Assembly (NCBI GenBank): GCA_002382325.1
Contig: DGAG01000007.1
Coordinates: forward strand, 186,001-250,000
Source: Epsilonproteobacteria bacterium UBA4036
GTDB taxonomy: Bacteria; Campylobacterota; Campylobacteria; Campylobacterales; Arcobacteraceae
Reading direction: 5' to 3'
DNA length: 64,000 bases
Below the pieces are notes generated by a model. The model saw nothing but the letters and a program-made list of their open reading frames with translations, made no database searches and was not told the origin of the DNA. This document shows, piece after piece, positions 36,225 to 44,415 of the stretch (position 1 is the first letter of the stretch; the number at the start of each line of letters is the position of its first letter). Position numbers and translations under genes: made by a program.

Positions 36225-38825
36225 TTATTGTAATTGCCCAATTTTAGAGATATTTAAAATAGTTAATAAGTTTTTACACGTTTTATCTTGAGGGGGTTGA
36301 ACAATGCTTTGAGCTAACATTCCCCCACTGATTAAATGTTCTTCAAAAGGTTTAATGTATTGAGTGGGGATTTTTAAGATTTCTCCCAGTTTATCAACCA
36401 CGATTCCAATGGTATGTTTTTGTATGGCACCTTGATAACTCACAATAATAATATCATTTTTATCTTCTTCAAATTTATTTTTTATAAACGAACTGATGTC
36501 CAACACACTCACTGCATAGTTTTTATACGCAACTGTCCCTTTAAAATGGTGATTTAAATCCATACTCACTGGGGTTTCAAGGTGGTTAATACTAATAGCT
36601 TCAATGATACTTGAAGTAGGAACACCCAACCATTTATTGCCAATATAAAAGGTTGCTATCTCTTCAATGGTATCATTATGTGTTGAGGGATAACTGTAAT
36701 AATTGGTTGCAAATTCATCGTATTTATTAACAAAAGGTTTAATTTCTCCCGCTTCAAAAAATACCAACGACAAAACATCGTTACGATACTCATCGCCATT
36801 GCTTTTGTACTCACGATATCCAAAAGAGCATTTTGCTCCTACAATGTAATATTTATCTTGATAGTTCATTATTTTCGAAAGCGATTGAGCGTTTGAGAGT
36901 TTAAAAAATTCATTGTCGATACTTAGTACTTCTCCCAGAAGATGAGAATCATTGCTGCAACTGATAATTTTTCGACTCTGTTTTTCAACAAAAAGTGAAA
37001 AAATACCCTTTTTTACTTCATGGTTGTTTTTGGGCAACGCATCTTTGAGCATTCCTTTAAATTGGCACGTGGCGTCAAAAACAATTGCAATCCCTCCTAC
37101 AACAGTAGTGCTACTTGGAGCAAAAATGGAAGCACTGTAAATATAAGTATCGTGATTGTTATACAAAAAACTCTTTTCAAAATCACTCACACAATATTTT
37201 GAAGAATCTTTCAACTTTAAAGAAGCTTGTAACCACGATGTTGAAAGTTTAGTATCGATAATTTTGGCTTCATTTTCATTGGAAACGGCTAAGATATTGC
37301 CGTGTATATCATAAATTAACAAATTGCTGTATACCGTGTATAAATTGTTGATATATTTTAAAATATTACTTAACTGCAGTTTATCTTCTTTTGTGATGCT
37401 TTTTTTATTTAAAATGGTTCTAAACGTAGAGGTTAATGCCCACCAACGGCAATCATTGGCTCTTTCATAAAGGTTTCTGTCCATAATATCAATGGAGAGA
37501 GTCGCCAAAAAAGTGGCATTGTTTAACAGGGATGAAATAATGGTTTGATTGAGTTTTTCGATGGAAGTTTTAAAGGCTTTTTTGGTTTTTTCTCCTGTTG
37601 TTCGCACTTCTCTTAAAATAGAACGAGCAAAATCAGCACTGCTTGACTCACTTTGCATCTGTATCACATTGCCATTCCACACGGCACGATCAAGCTCATC
37701 TTGAATACATTGTGCTTTGTTTGGAATCTCAAGTAGCTCTTTTTTAAAGAGTTCTTCATTTTGCATAATGGAGTGTAAAATGGCTTCATCAATTGAAATA
37801 TCTTGAGTATGGACTTTAAATGCACTCTCTAAAGGAATCATTATATGACCCATCCAACCCAAACCAAAAAAACCTTCATAGCCATTGGTTTTGCAGGTTT
37901 TTATAATGTAATCACGCCCTGCAAATTGAGTGATTTTATACTCCTCTTCAATGGCAACATCCAATTTTGCTTTTAAAGGAATATGATACGGATCGCTTGA
38001 AGCAATCACTTCACTGTTTTTATCTAAAAGCAACAGGGTCTCTTTATTTTTTTTACAGACCAATTTTGAAAAAATCCCTTCCATTTCATCTTCAAATTTA
38101 AAACACAAACTTAAAAAGCCAATAATAGTATTGTCATCATTGGTCTGGGTGACTTTATACGAATAGACCAATGATTTTTCATGATGGGGCAAAAAATCAT
38201 GGTATTTATACGTTTCAACATACTCATGAGAAGTGGATTTAATGATATCAAGCAGTTCATCTTTGGTTTTTAAAATGGGATTGTTTTCATCAAGTTTGGC
38301 AACAATATTACCCTTCTTATCAAATAAAATGATGTCATAGTAAACACTGTATTTGGCAACATACTCGTTAAAGCGTTGTTTGATGTGCTTTAGTTGTTTT
38401 TTATAATGCGTTTCATCCAAACACTCTTCAATACTTTGTATGGTTGTATCTTCTTGTCTTTTTTCTTCAACTTCTTGAACCGTTATTAAAAAGTTTCTAA
38501 TATCATCATCTGTTGCCAAAAAGCCAATGTCTGCGGTTCTTTCAAATAAATTTCGTATCACAATATCAACCGACACAGAGGCTTTTGAACGCATTTCATT
38601 GACCACTTTTTTTAATGTTTCTTGTGCCAATTGAGAAATAAGTTCTGATTTTAATTGAGTAAAGTTCTCTTTGGTATGACTCATATCCAGCCCGGTTGAA
38701 CCCAATTGACTCAATAAAATTAATTGGTCCCATGTTTTGCTGATGTCATCGAGTTCTTGTTTAAAATCACTGACATTTTTCATATACTCAAACAATTCAT
38801 CACTTAGCGTATTTTTATTCATCAT
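36225..38825 (-). CDS. Large soluble Cache-like/CheW-domain chemotaxis protein
   Basis: 866 residues from the ATG at 38825, which has AAGG eight bases upstream; the frame extends 35 codons further without a ribosome binding site. The first 700 residues contain two Cache-like segments (for example YSYKVTQTNDDNTIIGFLSL and YIYSASIFAPSS) but no obvious transmembrane helix or signal peptide. The C-terminal 150 residues are a CheW-like domain (EIATFYIGNKWLGVPTSSIIEAI, GTVAYKNYAVSVLDI). It lacks an MCP signalling hairpin. I infer it couples cytoplasmic sensing to the CheA array. Confidence 0.75.
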   Translation of the reverse strand: MMNKNTLSDELFEYMKNVSDFKQELDDISKTWDQLILLSQLGSTGLDMSHTKENFTQLKSELISQLAQETLKKVVNEMRSKASVSVDIVIRNLFERTADIGFLATDDDIRNFLITVQEVEEKRQEDTTIQSIEECLDETHYKKQLKHIKQRFNEYVAKYSVYYDIILFDKKGNIVAKLDENNPILKTKDELLDIIKSTSHEYVETYKYHDFLPHHEKSLVYSYKVTQTNDDNTIIGFLSLCFKFEDEMEGIFSKLVCKKNKETLLLLDKNSEVIASSDPYHIPLKAKLDVAIEEEYKITQFAGRDYIIKTCKTNGYEGFFGLGWMGHIMIPLESAFKVHTQDISIDEAILHSIMQNEELFKKELLEIPNKAQCIQDELDRAVWNGNVIQMQSESSSADFARSILREVRTTGEKTKKAFKTSIEKLNQTIISSLLNNATFLATLSIDIMDRNLYERANDCRWWALTSTFRTILNKKSITKEDKLQLSNILKYINNLYTVYSNLLIYDIHGNILAVSNENEAKIIDTKLSTSWLQASLKLKDSSKYCVSDFEKSFLYNNHDTYIYSASIFAPSSTTVVGGIAIVFDATCQFKGMLKDALPKNNHEVKKGIFSLFVEKQSRKIISCSNDSHLLGEVLSIDNEFFKLSNAQSLSKIMNYQDKYYIVGAKCSFGYREYKSNGDEYRNDVLSLVFFEAGEIKPFVNKYDEFATNYYSYPSTHNDTIEEIATFYIGNKWLGVPTSSIIEAISINHLETPVSMDLNHHFKGTVAYKNYAVSVLDISSFIKNKFEEDKNDIIIVSYQGAIQKHTIGIVVDKLGEILKIPTQYIKPFEEHLISGGMLAQSIVQPPQDKTCKNLLTILNISKIGQLQ

Positions 38826-38946
38826 AATGGTTGCCTTAGGGGTCTTAATATAAATTTTGTGATGATTATAGCATAGAATTAAAAAATATTGTATATTTTT
38901 TATACAAAGATAGTGTTTATAAATTAACAAGATTAAGAGATAAAAA

Positions 38947-38973
38947 AACCGATTACTCTTAAAGTAATCGGTT
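38947..38973 (-). terminator. Rho-independent terminator of the dUTPase operon
   Basis: AACCGATTACT and AGTAATCGGTT form an 11-bp perfect stem with a five-base loop. On the reverse strand it is followed by a run of seven T, placing it about 20 bp after the dUTPase stop codon. Confidence 0.85.
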
Positions 38974-38992
38974 AAAAGAAGAAAAAGAAATC

Positions 38993-39913
38993 CTATTTAA
39001 GTTTTTTATACATTAAATCAAGCGTTTCATACAGTTCATTAAAACTGATATTATCCACTGTTTCTAAAACAGAAACCATTACAACATTGTCTTCTTGTCC
39101 GTTCCACTCTTTGATGTAACTGCCCTCTTTGTAGCCATTATCTTGTCTGAATTTATTTAAACAATTTTTACCAATATAGAGTTTTTGTAACCAATTAAAC
39201 GACAGACCACAAATTTTGCAACATCTGAAAAATTGATCAATAAAACGTTCAATACCTGAAAAAGTTGGCATATTGCCCGTTTCAATTGCTAAGGCAATAT
39301 AAGAGAGTTTTTCTGCTTCTTTGACCATCAGTTTGGTGTCAATATCTGTACTGGCTTCATAAATACAATGAGTATTAACCAAAGATACTGCTCTTGGGAC
39401 ATTGGTTTCTTGTAAAATATACGACATTAAAAAATGCCAAATATCCACCAATTCTACATGAATATTGTTCATATCGGGATTGGCATTGATGTTTTTCCAA
39501 TGTTTCCAAGGCGTTGAATCAATCAGTTCAGCTACTTCCATATGGATGCATCGTAACCAATTAATCTCTTTGCCAAACTGATTGATCCCAAGCTCCCAAT
39601 TTTTGCCATTGGTTGAATCGTTTAACTCTTTTTGCAACAAAAACATCTCTTCGAGCTTGTGAGGAAAACTGGATGCTTCTTCAAGTAAAGAAGCCAAAGG
39701 CAAACACTCTTCTACTAAGTTATCTAACACATTATTGGGCACAGCTTTGTCCCCTTTTAAAAGATGTACGATTAATGAGACGGTATAAGGAATCTCATCT
39801 TTAGATTCCCATTCAAGGACGTCATCTGATGTCACACCAATATATTTTGCAAAATCTTCTATGGTCATAAATCCCAATGTTTTAACGCTGTCTTTTAACT
39901 CTTTATATAACAA
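38993..39913 (-). CDS. dut: HTH-like domain fused to dimeric-type dUTPase
   Basis: 306 residues. Residues about 105-300 are the all-alpha dimeric dUTPase (MazG-like superfamily) with metal-binding E-V-A-E at 126-129, Asp132, and HVELVDIWHF (Glu154, Asp157). It hydrolyses dUTP to dUMP. The first 60 residues look like a helix-turn-helix (FMTIEDFAKYIGVTSDDVLEWESKDEI). The start is a TTG at 39913 with GGAG six bases upstream. It follows the PAS kinase by 9 bp and is probably co-transcribed with it. Confidence 0.88.
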   Translation of the reverse strand: MLYKELKDSVKTLGFMTIEDFAKYIGVTSDDVLEWESKDEIPYTVSLIVHLLKGDKAVPNNVLDNLVEECLPLASLLEEASSFPHKLEEMFLLQKELNDSTNGKNWELGINQFGKEINWLRCIHMEVAELIDSTPWKHWKNINANPDMNNIHVELVDIWHFLMSYILQETNVPRAVSLVNTHCIYEASTDIDTKLMVKEAEKLSYIALAIETGNMPTFSGIERFIDQFFRCCKICGLSFNWLQKLYIGKNCLNKFRQDNGYKEGSYIKEWNGQEDNVVMVSVLETVDNISFNELYETLDLMYKKLK

Positions 39914-39922
39914 TTTTTTCTC

Positions 39923-41404
39923 CTATTGTAATGGTAGTTCAATTTTAAAAATAACCCCATCGTTTTTATTTCTTACACTGATTTTTCCTAAACAGTACTG
40001 TTCAATAATTTTTTTGCTCATATACAGTCCCAATCCCGTTCCATTTTTACTCTTTTTAGTTGAAAAGTAAGGATCAAAGATTCGAGCAATAATATCTGAG
40101 GGAATTCCTCCTGCATTGTCTTGAATTTCAATAATGGCATACTTATCATTAAAATCATGTGACACCACAATTTTTCGTTTTTGTATCTCTTTTTCAAGCA
40201 TTGCATCGCGTGCATTTTTAAAAATATTGATTAACACTTGCACCACTTCATTGACATGCAAATTTAAAGTGGCATCTTGGATAATAACCGTTTCAAAATC
40301 AATTTCATCGACTTTAAACATATAGTTTAAAAACTCTTGGGCTTTAAATGTCAATTCCGAACATTTAATCTTTTGTTTGGCTTTTTCAGGCTTAAAAAAA
40401 TCTCTAAAGTCATCAATGGTTTTTGACATATAATTAAGCTGTAAAGAGACATCATCAACCACTTTATCAATAAATTCATCGCTTAATTCACCTTCAATCA
40501 TTTTGGTTAACGGAATCTTTTGAACTAAGATAGAAACCGCTTGTAAAGGTTGTCGCCATTGGTGAGCTATCATGGAAATCATTTCACCCATGGCAGCCGA
40601 TTTGGATTGTTCCACAATAATGCTTTGTTGTTCTTCCAGCTCTTTTTTAGAGGTAATATCTTGTCGTAAAGCATCGTATCCAACAATATTGCCTTCATGG
40701 TCATAGTGAGGCTCAATCGTAGCATAAATCCAATAATACCCTCCATCTTTTTTAAGATTTTTAATCTCTCCTCGCCACGTTTGACCGTTTTGAATCGTCT
40801 CCCACATATCTTCAAAAACAAACGCTTGCATATCAGGATGTCGTACAATACTGTGTGGCTGGCCAATGAGTTCTTCTTTGGTGTATCCACTGATTTCACA
40901 AAAAGCTTGAGAAACCGAGGTGATTATGCCTTCTTTATCTGTACTTGACATAATAATATTTTTATCCGATAAAACCAAAAGACGTTTTAAATCTTCTGAA
41001 TTTTCTTTATCTAAAAAACTTTTAAGCACTCCTGCAAAGTTTTGTTCAAAAATATAATTAATATCTTCTTCAAGCTCTTTATTGGGAACATTTAATTCAA
41101 ACATATATGCAACTAAGGCATTTTTAAAGCCACTGCAAAGTAAAAAAAGTTCGTGGGCTTTAACGCTATTGAACTTTAAAAAATCAACCAATCTGTCAAT
41201 ATTGGGGCAATGTCCAATCTCTTCTTTGCCTTTTACAATATCCGCATAATAGGTCAATATGCTGATGGCAAACTCTTTAATAAAATACTCTTTGTTAATA
41301 CTGTAAGTATGTAATATCGTTACGACAGTAGGATTATTAATCCAATGAGAAATTACAGCAACTCTGTTTTTCTCAACTTTTTCAATAAATTTCACTAATT
41401 CCAT
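39923..41404 (-). CDS. Soluble sensor kinase with helical N-terminal domain and Aer-type PAS
   Basis: 493 residues. An N-terminal helical domain (1-135) resembles globin-like or RsbR-N folds, but the sequence is not decisive. An Aer-type PAS follows at about 145-250 (SQAFCEISGYTKEELIG, IVRHPDMQ, GGYYWIYATIEP), then His281 (SMIAHQWRQPL) and a HATPase (LINIFKNARDA, GTGLGLYMSK). No response regulator is adjacent. It sits directly upstream of dut. Confidence 0.87.
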   Translation of the reverse strand: MELVKFIEKVEKNRVAVISHWINNPTVVTILHTYSINKEYFIKEFAISILTYYADIVKGKEEIGHCPNIDRLVDFLKFNSVKAHELFLLCSGFKNALVAYMFELNVPNKELEEDINYIFEQNFAGVLKSFLDKENSEDLKRLLVLSDKNIIMSSTDKEGIITSVSQAFCEISGYTKEELIGQPHSIVRHPDMQAFVFEDMWETIQNGQTWRGEIKNLKKDGGYYWIYATIEPHYDHEGNIVGYDALRQDITSKKELEEQQSIIVEQSKSAAMGEMISMIAHQWRQPLQAVSILVQKIPLTKMIEGELSDEFIDKVVDDVSLQLNYMSKTIDDFRDFFKPEKAKQKIKCSELTFKAQEFLNYMFKVDEIDFETVIIQDATLNLHVNEVVQVLINIFKNARDAMLEKEIQKRKIVVSHDFNDKYAIIEIQDNAGGIPSDIIARIFDPYFSTKKSKNGTGLGLYMSKKIIEQYCLGKISVRNKNDGVIFKIELPLQ

Positions 41405-41438
41405 GGATTGCCTTGTGTTTAAGGGTCAATTTTACACT

Positions 41439-41609
41439 TTATTTTCTTTGTTTTGGATTATAAAAACCACAAGCAATTCCACTGTTTTGTTTAACAATAA
41501 TACTGGGTAAAATTTTTGATTTAAAGTTATAAGCCTTACAACCATAAGGACGATGGGGTTCCCAAGTTACAAAAAAATAACTGCATTTTTGACATACGAT
41601 TCTTTCCAT
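41439..41609 (-). CDS. Small cysteine-containing protein, 56 aa
   Basis: An ATG at 41607-41609 opens a 56-codon frame with IVCQKCSYFFVTWEPHRPYGCKAY and IACGFY. The C-x2-C plus two later cysteines suggests a small zinc-binding fold. I recall similar short proteins in Campylobacterota and Deltaproteobacteria, but cannot name a function. It lies 34 bp upstream of the PAS kinase on the same strand, probably in the same transcript. Confidence 0.7.
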   Translation of the reverse strand: MERIVCQKCSYFFVTWEPHRPYGCKAYNFKSKILPSIIVKQNSGIACGFYNPKQRK

Positions 41610-41732
41610 ATCGAATTTTATCCAATTTTTCTCTGATTTTATTTAAAAATAAAAAATAATATAAATTGTTACAGTTAATTAAGCTTGGTTAATATACAAT
41701 CTCTCAAAAATTAAAAGACACAAGGATGAAAC

Positions 41733-42968
41733 ATGTTTGGTTCTATATCAAAAAGTGAGTTAAAAATAATTGATGATTATTTTCAACAATATATCCGATT
41801 TACACAATATAAACAAAATCGATTTGAATTTATTGAACGTACTGGCAATGCAAGCATTGATGCTCTTTTTCATAAATGGAATGAACAAATTAAACAAACA
41901 GATAGTGCCATTAAACAAGATATTAATGTTATTGGTGAAATTGTATTAACCTCTGATAAAGTTAAACAAGGGATTTTTAAATGTCGTATTAAGTCTGAAA
42001 CAACCAACCCAATGGTTTCGACTTTGAAAAAAGCGGTTAATGAAATGGTGGATGCACTTGAAGACAAAATGATTAAGCTTGAAAATACACTAACTTCTTA
42101 TGCTAATGAAGATTACCGTCCGAAACTTCATATTGAAGATACCATAAAAGCGCGTATGCTTTCTGTAATGCAATCAATTAATGCTTTAGGTGACGCATTA
42201 AGCAGTGCCGCAAAAGCCAATTTAGACAATGGTCGGCAACTGCAAGAAAATTCAAATAATATGAACGCTTCCATGAATAATCTGTCTGCCAAAGCGAATG
42301 AACAAGCCGCTTCTTTAGAAGAAACCGCTGCTGCTGTTGAAGAGATTACGAGTATCACACGAAACAATGCCAGTAATGCCACTAAAATGGCTGAACTTGG
42401 AAAAACGGTCAGACATGCCGTCACCGACGGAGAGAAACTGGCTTCAAAAACAGCTATCTCTATGGATGAAATCAATGAAAAAGTAACAGCCATTAATGAA
42501 GCAATTAATGTCATTGACCAAATTGCATTTCAAACCAATATTTTATCCCTTAATGCAGCCGTTGAAGCTGCCACAGCAGGAGAAGCAGGAAAAGGATTTG
42601 CGGTAGTTGCTCAAGAAGTGAGAAATTTAGCAACCAGAAGTGCTGATGCGGCCAAAGAGATTAAAAATTTAGTTGAAGATGCCAATGCCAAAGCCAATGC
42701 AGGAAAAAACATTTCAGCAGAGATGATTGAAGGGTATAAAAAACTCAATACGCATATTTCAGAAACGTTGCATATCATTCAAGATGTATCTTCTGCTTCA
42801 AAAGAGCAAATGTTAGGAATAGAACAAATTAACGATGCGGTTTCAATGTTAGATAAAGTGACACAAGAAAATGCCAGTGAAGCAAATAATGTTACTAAAA
42901 TCGCCAATGATGTTGATGCCATGGCACAACAACTGGTTAGTGATGCTATTACAAAAAAATTTAATTAG
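41733..42968 (+). CDS. Soluble methyl-accepting chemotaxis protein (CetA-like partner)
   Basis: 411 residues without transmembrane helices. The C-terminal two thirds form the MCP hairpin with the conserved tip DQIAFQTNILSLNAAVEAATAGEAGKGFAVVAQEVRNLA and methylation-type Glu/Gln-rich helices. The N-terminal 110 residues have no recognised sensory domain. A stand-alone Aer-type PAS gene starts 8 bp downstream. By analogy to the Campylobacter jejuni CetA/CetB energy-taxis pair I infer that sensing is in trans; CetA, however, is membrane-bound. Confidence 0.9.
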   Translation: MFGSISKSELKIIDDYFQQYIRFTQYKQNRFEFIERTGNASIDALFHKWNEQIKQTDSAIKQDINVIGEIVLTSDKVKQGIFKCRIKSETTNPMVSTLKKAVNEMVDALEDKMIKLENTLTSYANEDYRPKLHIEDTIKARMLSVMQSINALGDALSSAAKANLDNGRQLQENSNNMNASMNNLSAKANEQAASLEETAAAVEEITSITRNNASNATKMAELGKTVRHAVTDGEKLASKTAISMDEINEKVTAINEAINVIDQIAFQTNILSLNAAVEAATAGEAGKGFAVVAQEVRNLATRSADAAKEIKNLVEDANAKANAGKNISAEMIEGYKKLNTHISETLHIIQDVSSASKEQMLGIEQINDAVSMLDKVTQENASEANNVTKIANDVDAMAQQLVSDAITKKFN

Positions 42969-42976
42969 GAACAATA

Positions 42977-43360
42977 ATGAGTCAAGAAACTATTTTAAAT
43001 GATGACGCTTTTTTAGTCAGTGAAACTGACGCCAAAGGAATAATACAATTTGCCAATGATGACTTTTGCAAAGTCGCCGAATACAGCGTCGAGGAACTTA
43101 TCGGAAAACCACATAATGTCGTACGACATCCTGATATGCCCAAAGCAGCCTTTAAAGATTTATGGGAAACCGTAAAAAGAGGTGAAGTGTGGACAGGATA
43201 TGTTAAAAATGCGACAAGAAGCGGGGGATATTATTGGGTGTATGCGACAGTTTTTCCTTTTGAGAGTTGTAACGGAAGTCGAGGATACTTAAGTTGTCGA
43301 CGAAAAGCCTCACAAGAAGAGATAGACAAAGCCCAAGCTTTGTATAAAACACTCAAATAA
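42977..43360 (+). CDS. Stand-alone Aer-type PAS protein (CetB-like)
   Basis: 127 residues forming a single PAS domain with the Aer/CetB signature (GIIQFANDDFCKVAEYSVEELIG, NVVRHPDMP, GGYYWVYATVFPF). Proteins of this type bind FAD and relay redox state to a chemoreceptor. It is immediately downstream of the soluble MCP gene, which itself lacks a sensory domain. FAD binding is inferred, not visible. Confidence 0.85.
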   Translation: MSQETILNDDAFLVSETDAKGIIQFANDDFCKVAEYSVEELIGKPHNVVRHPDMPKAAFKDLWETVKRGEVWTGYVKNATRSGGYYWVYATVFPFESCNGSRGYLSCRRKASQEEIDKAQALYKTLK

Positions 43361-43455
43361 ACCGCTTCATAAAATTGATAACAAAGAGAGATGAGTTTAA
43401 TAAACAGTTAAATAGTTAAATGATAGAATTTTTCCAAATACAATGAGGAAAACAC

Positions 43456-44415
43456 TTGTTTAACTGTTTACGACTCTTTTTCGTTTTATGCTTAAGCTTT
43501 TCTTTGCATGCAGACACATTCAATAAAAAAGTTGCTTATATTGCCTCAGATATGAGTATTCCTTTTTGGCAAATTCTCTCTCGTGGTATTCAAAATGCTT
43601 CACAAAAAACCAACTACTCATTAACTATTTACAATGCCCAAAACGATGCAAAACAAGAACTGGAATCAGTTATTGCAGCTATTAAAAATCAAGTCGATGC
43701 AATCATTATTTCACCTACCACCTCTGTGGCATGTGTAACCGTTTTAAACTTGGCTAAAGAAGCTAAAATCCCTGTCATTATTGCCGATGTTGGTACAGAT
43801 GACGGAGAGTATTTATCGTATATCTCTTCGAATAATAAACAAGGTGCGTATGATATTGCACAAATTTTAATTCAAAAAATGCAAGAACGTAATTTTATGC
43901 AAGGTACCGTAGGAATTATTGCTATTCCTCAGAAACGACTCAATGGACAAGCTCGAACTCAAGGTTTTATGCAAGCACTTAAAGAAGCTAACATAAGCGG
44001 GGCAGATATTAAACAGCAAGTAAATTTTTCCCTAGAAGAAACGTATTTATTGGCAAAAGAACTGATTCAAAATAATAAAAACCTAAAAGCTATTTGGCTT
44101 CAAGGCTCAGACAAATATGAAGGGGCCTTACAAGCCATTGAAGAAGCCGGTAAAAAAGAGGAAATTTTACTCATAACCTTCGATGCTGAACCTATTTTTT
44201 TAGAGCTTATTCCTCAAGGTGTTTTAGTGGGAGCTGCCATGCAACAACCTTTTTTGATGGGAGAAAAAGCCATCGAAGTGTTAGATGCTTATTTTAAAGA
44301 AGAAGCGGTCACTCAAAATATACAATTGCCCATTTTAGCAATATCTCAAGACAATATTGACTCACAGCTTTACATTATTCAAAGAAACGTTTTGGGATTA
44401 GAAGAAACCCGATGA
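43456..44415 (+). CDS. Periplasmic RbsB-like substrate-binding protein
   Basis: 319 residues with a signal peptide (NCLRLFFVLCLSFSLHA, cleavage after residue 19) and a type I periplasmic binding fold (VAYIASDMSIPFWQILSRGIQ, DAIIISPTTSVA, IPVIIADVG, GTVGIIAIP). The start is TTG with GAGGA six bases upstream. No ABC permease or ATPase is nearby; instead its stop overlaps a membrane kinase by four bases. I infer that it delivers a sugar or AI-2-like signal to that kinase, as LuxP does for LuxQ or TorT for TorS. Confidence 0.85.
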   Translation: MFNCLRLFFVLCLSFSLHADTFNKKVAYIASDMSIPFWQILSRGIQNASQKTNYSLTIYNAQNDAKQELESVIAAIKNQVDAIIISPTTSVACVTVLNLAKEAKIPVIIADVGTDDGEYLSYISSNNKQGAYDIAQILIQKMQERNFMQGTVGIIAIPQKRLNGQARTQGFMQALKEANISGADIKQQVNFSLEETYLLAKELIQNNKNLKAIWLQGSDKYEGALQAIEEAGKKEEILLITFDAEPIFLELIPQGVLVGAAMQQPFLMGEKAIEVLDAYFKEEAVTQNIQLPILAISQDNIDSQLYIIQRNVLGLEETR

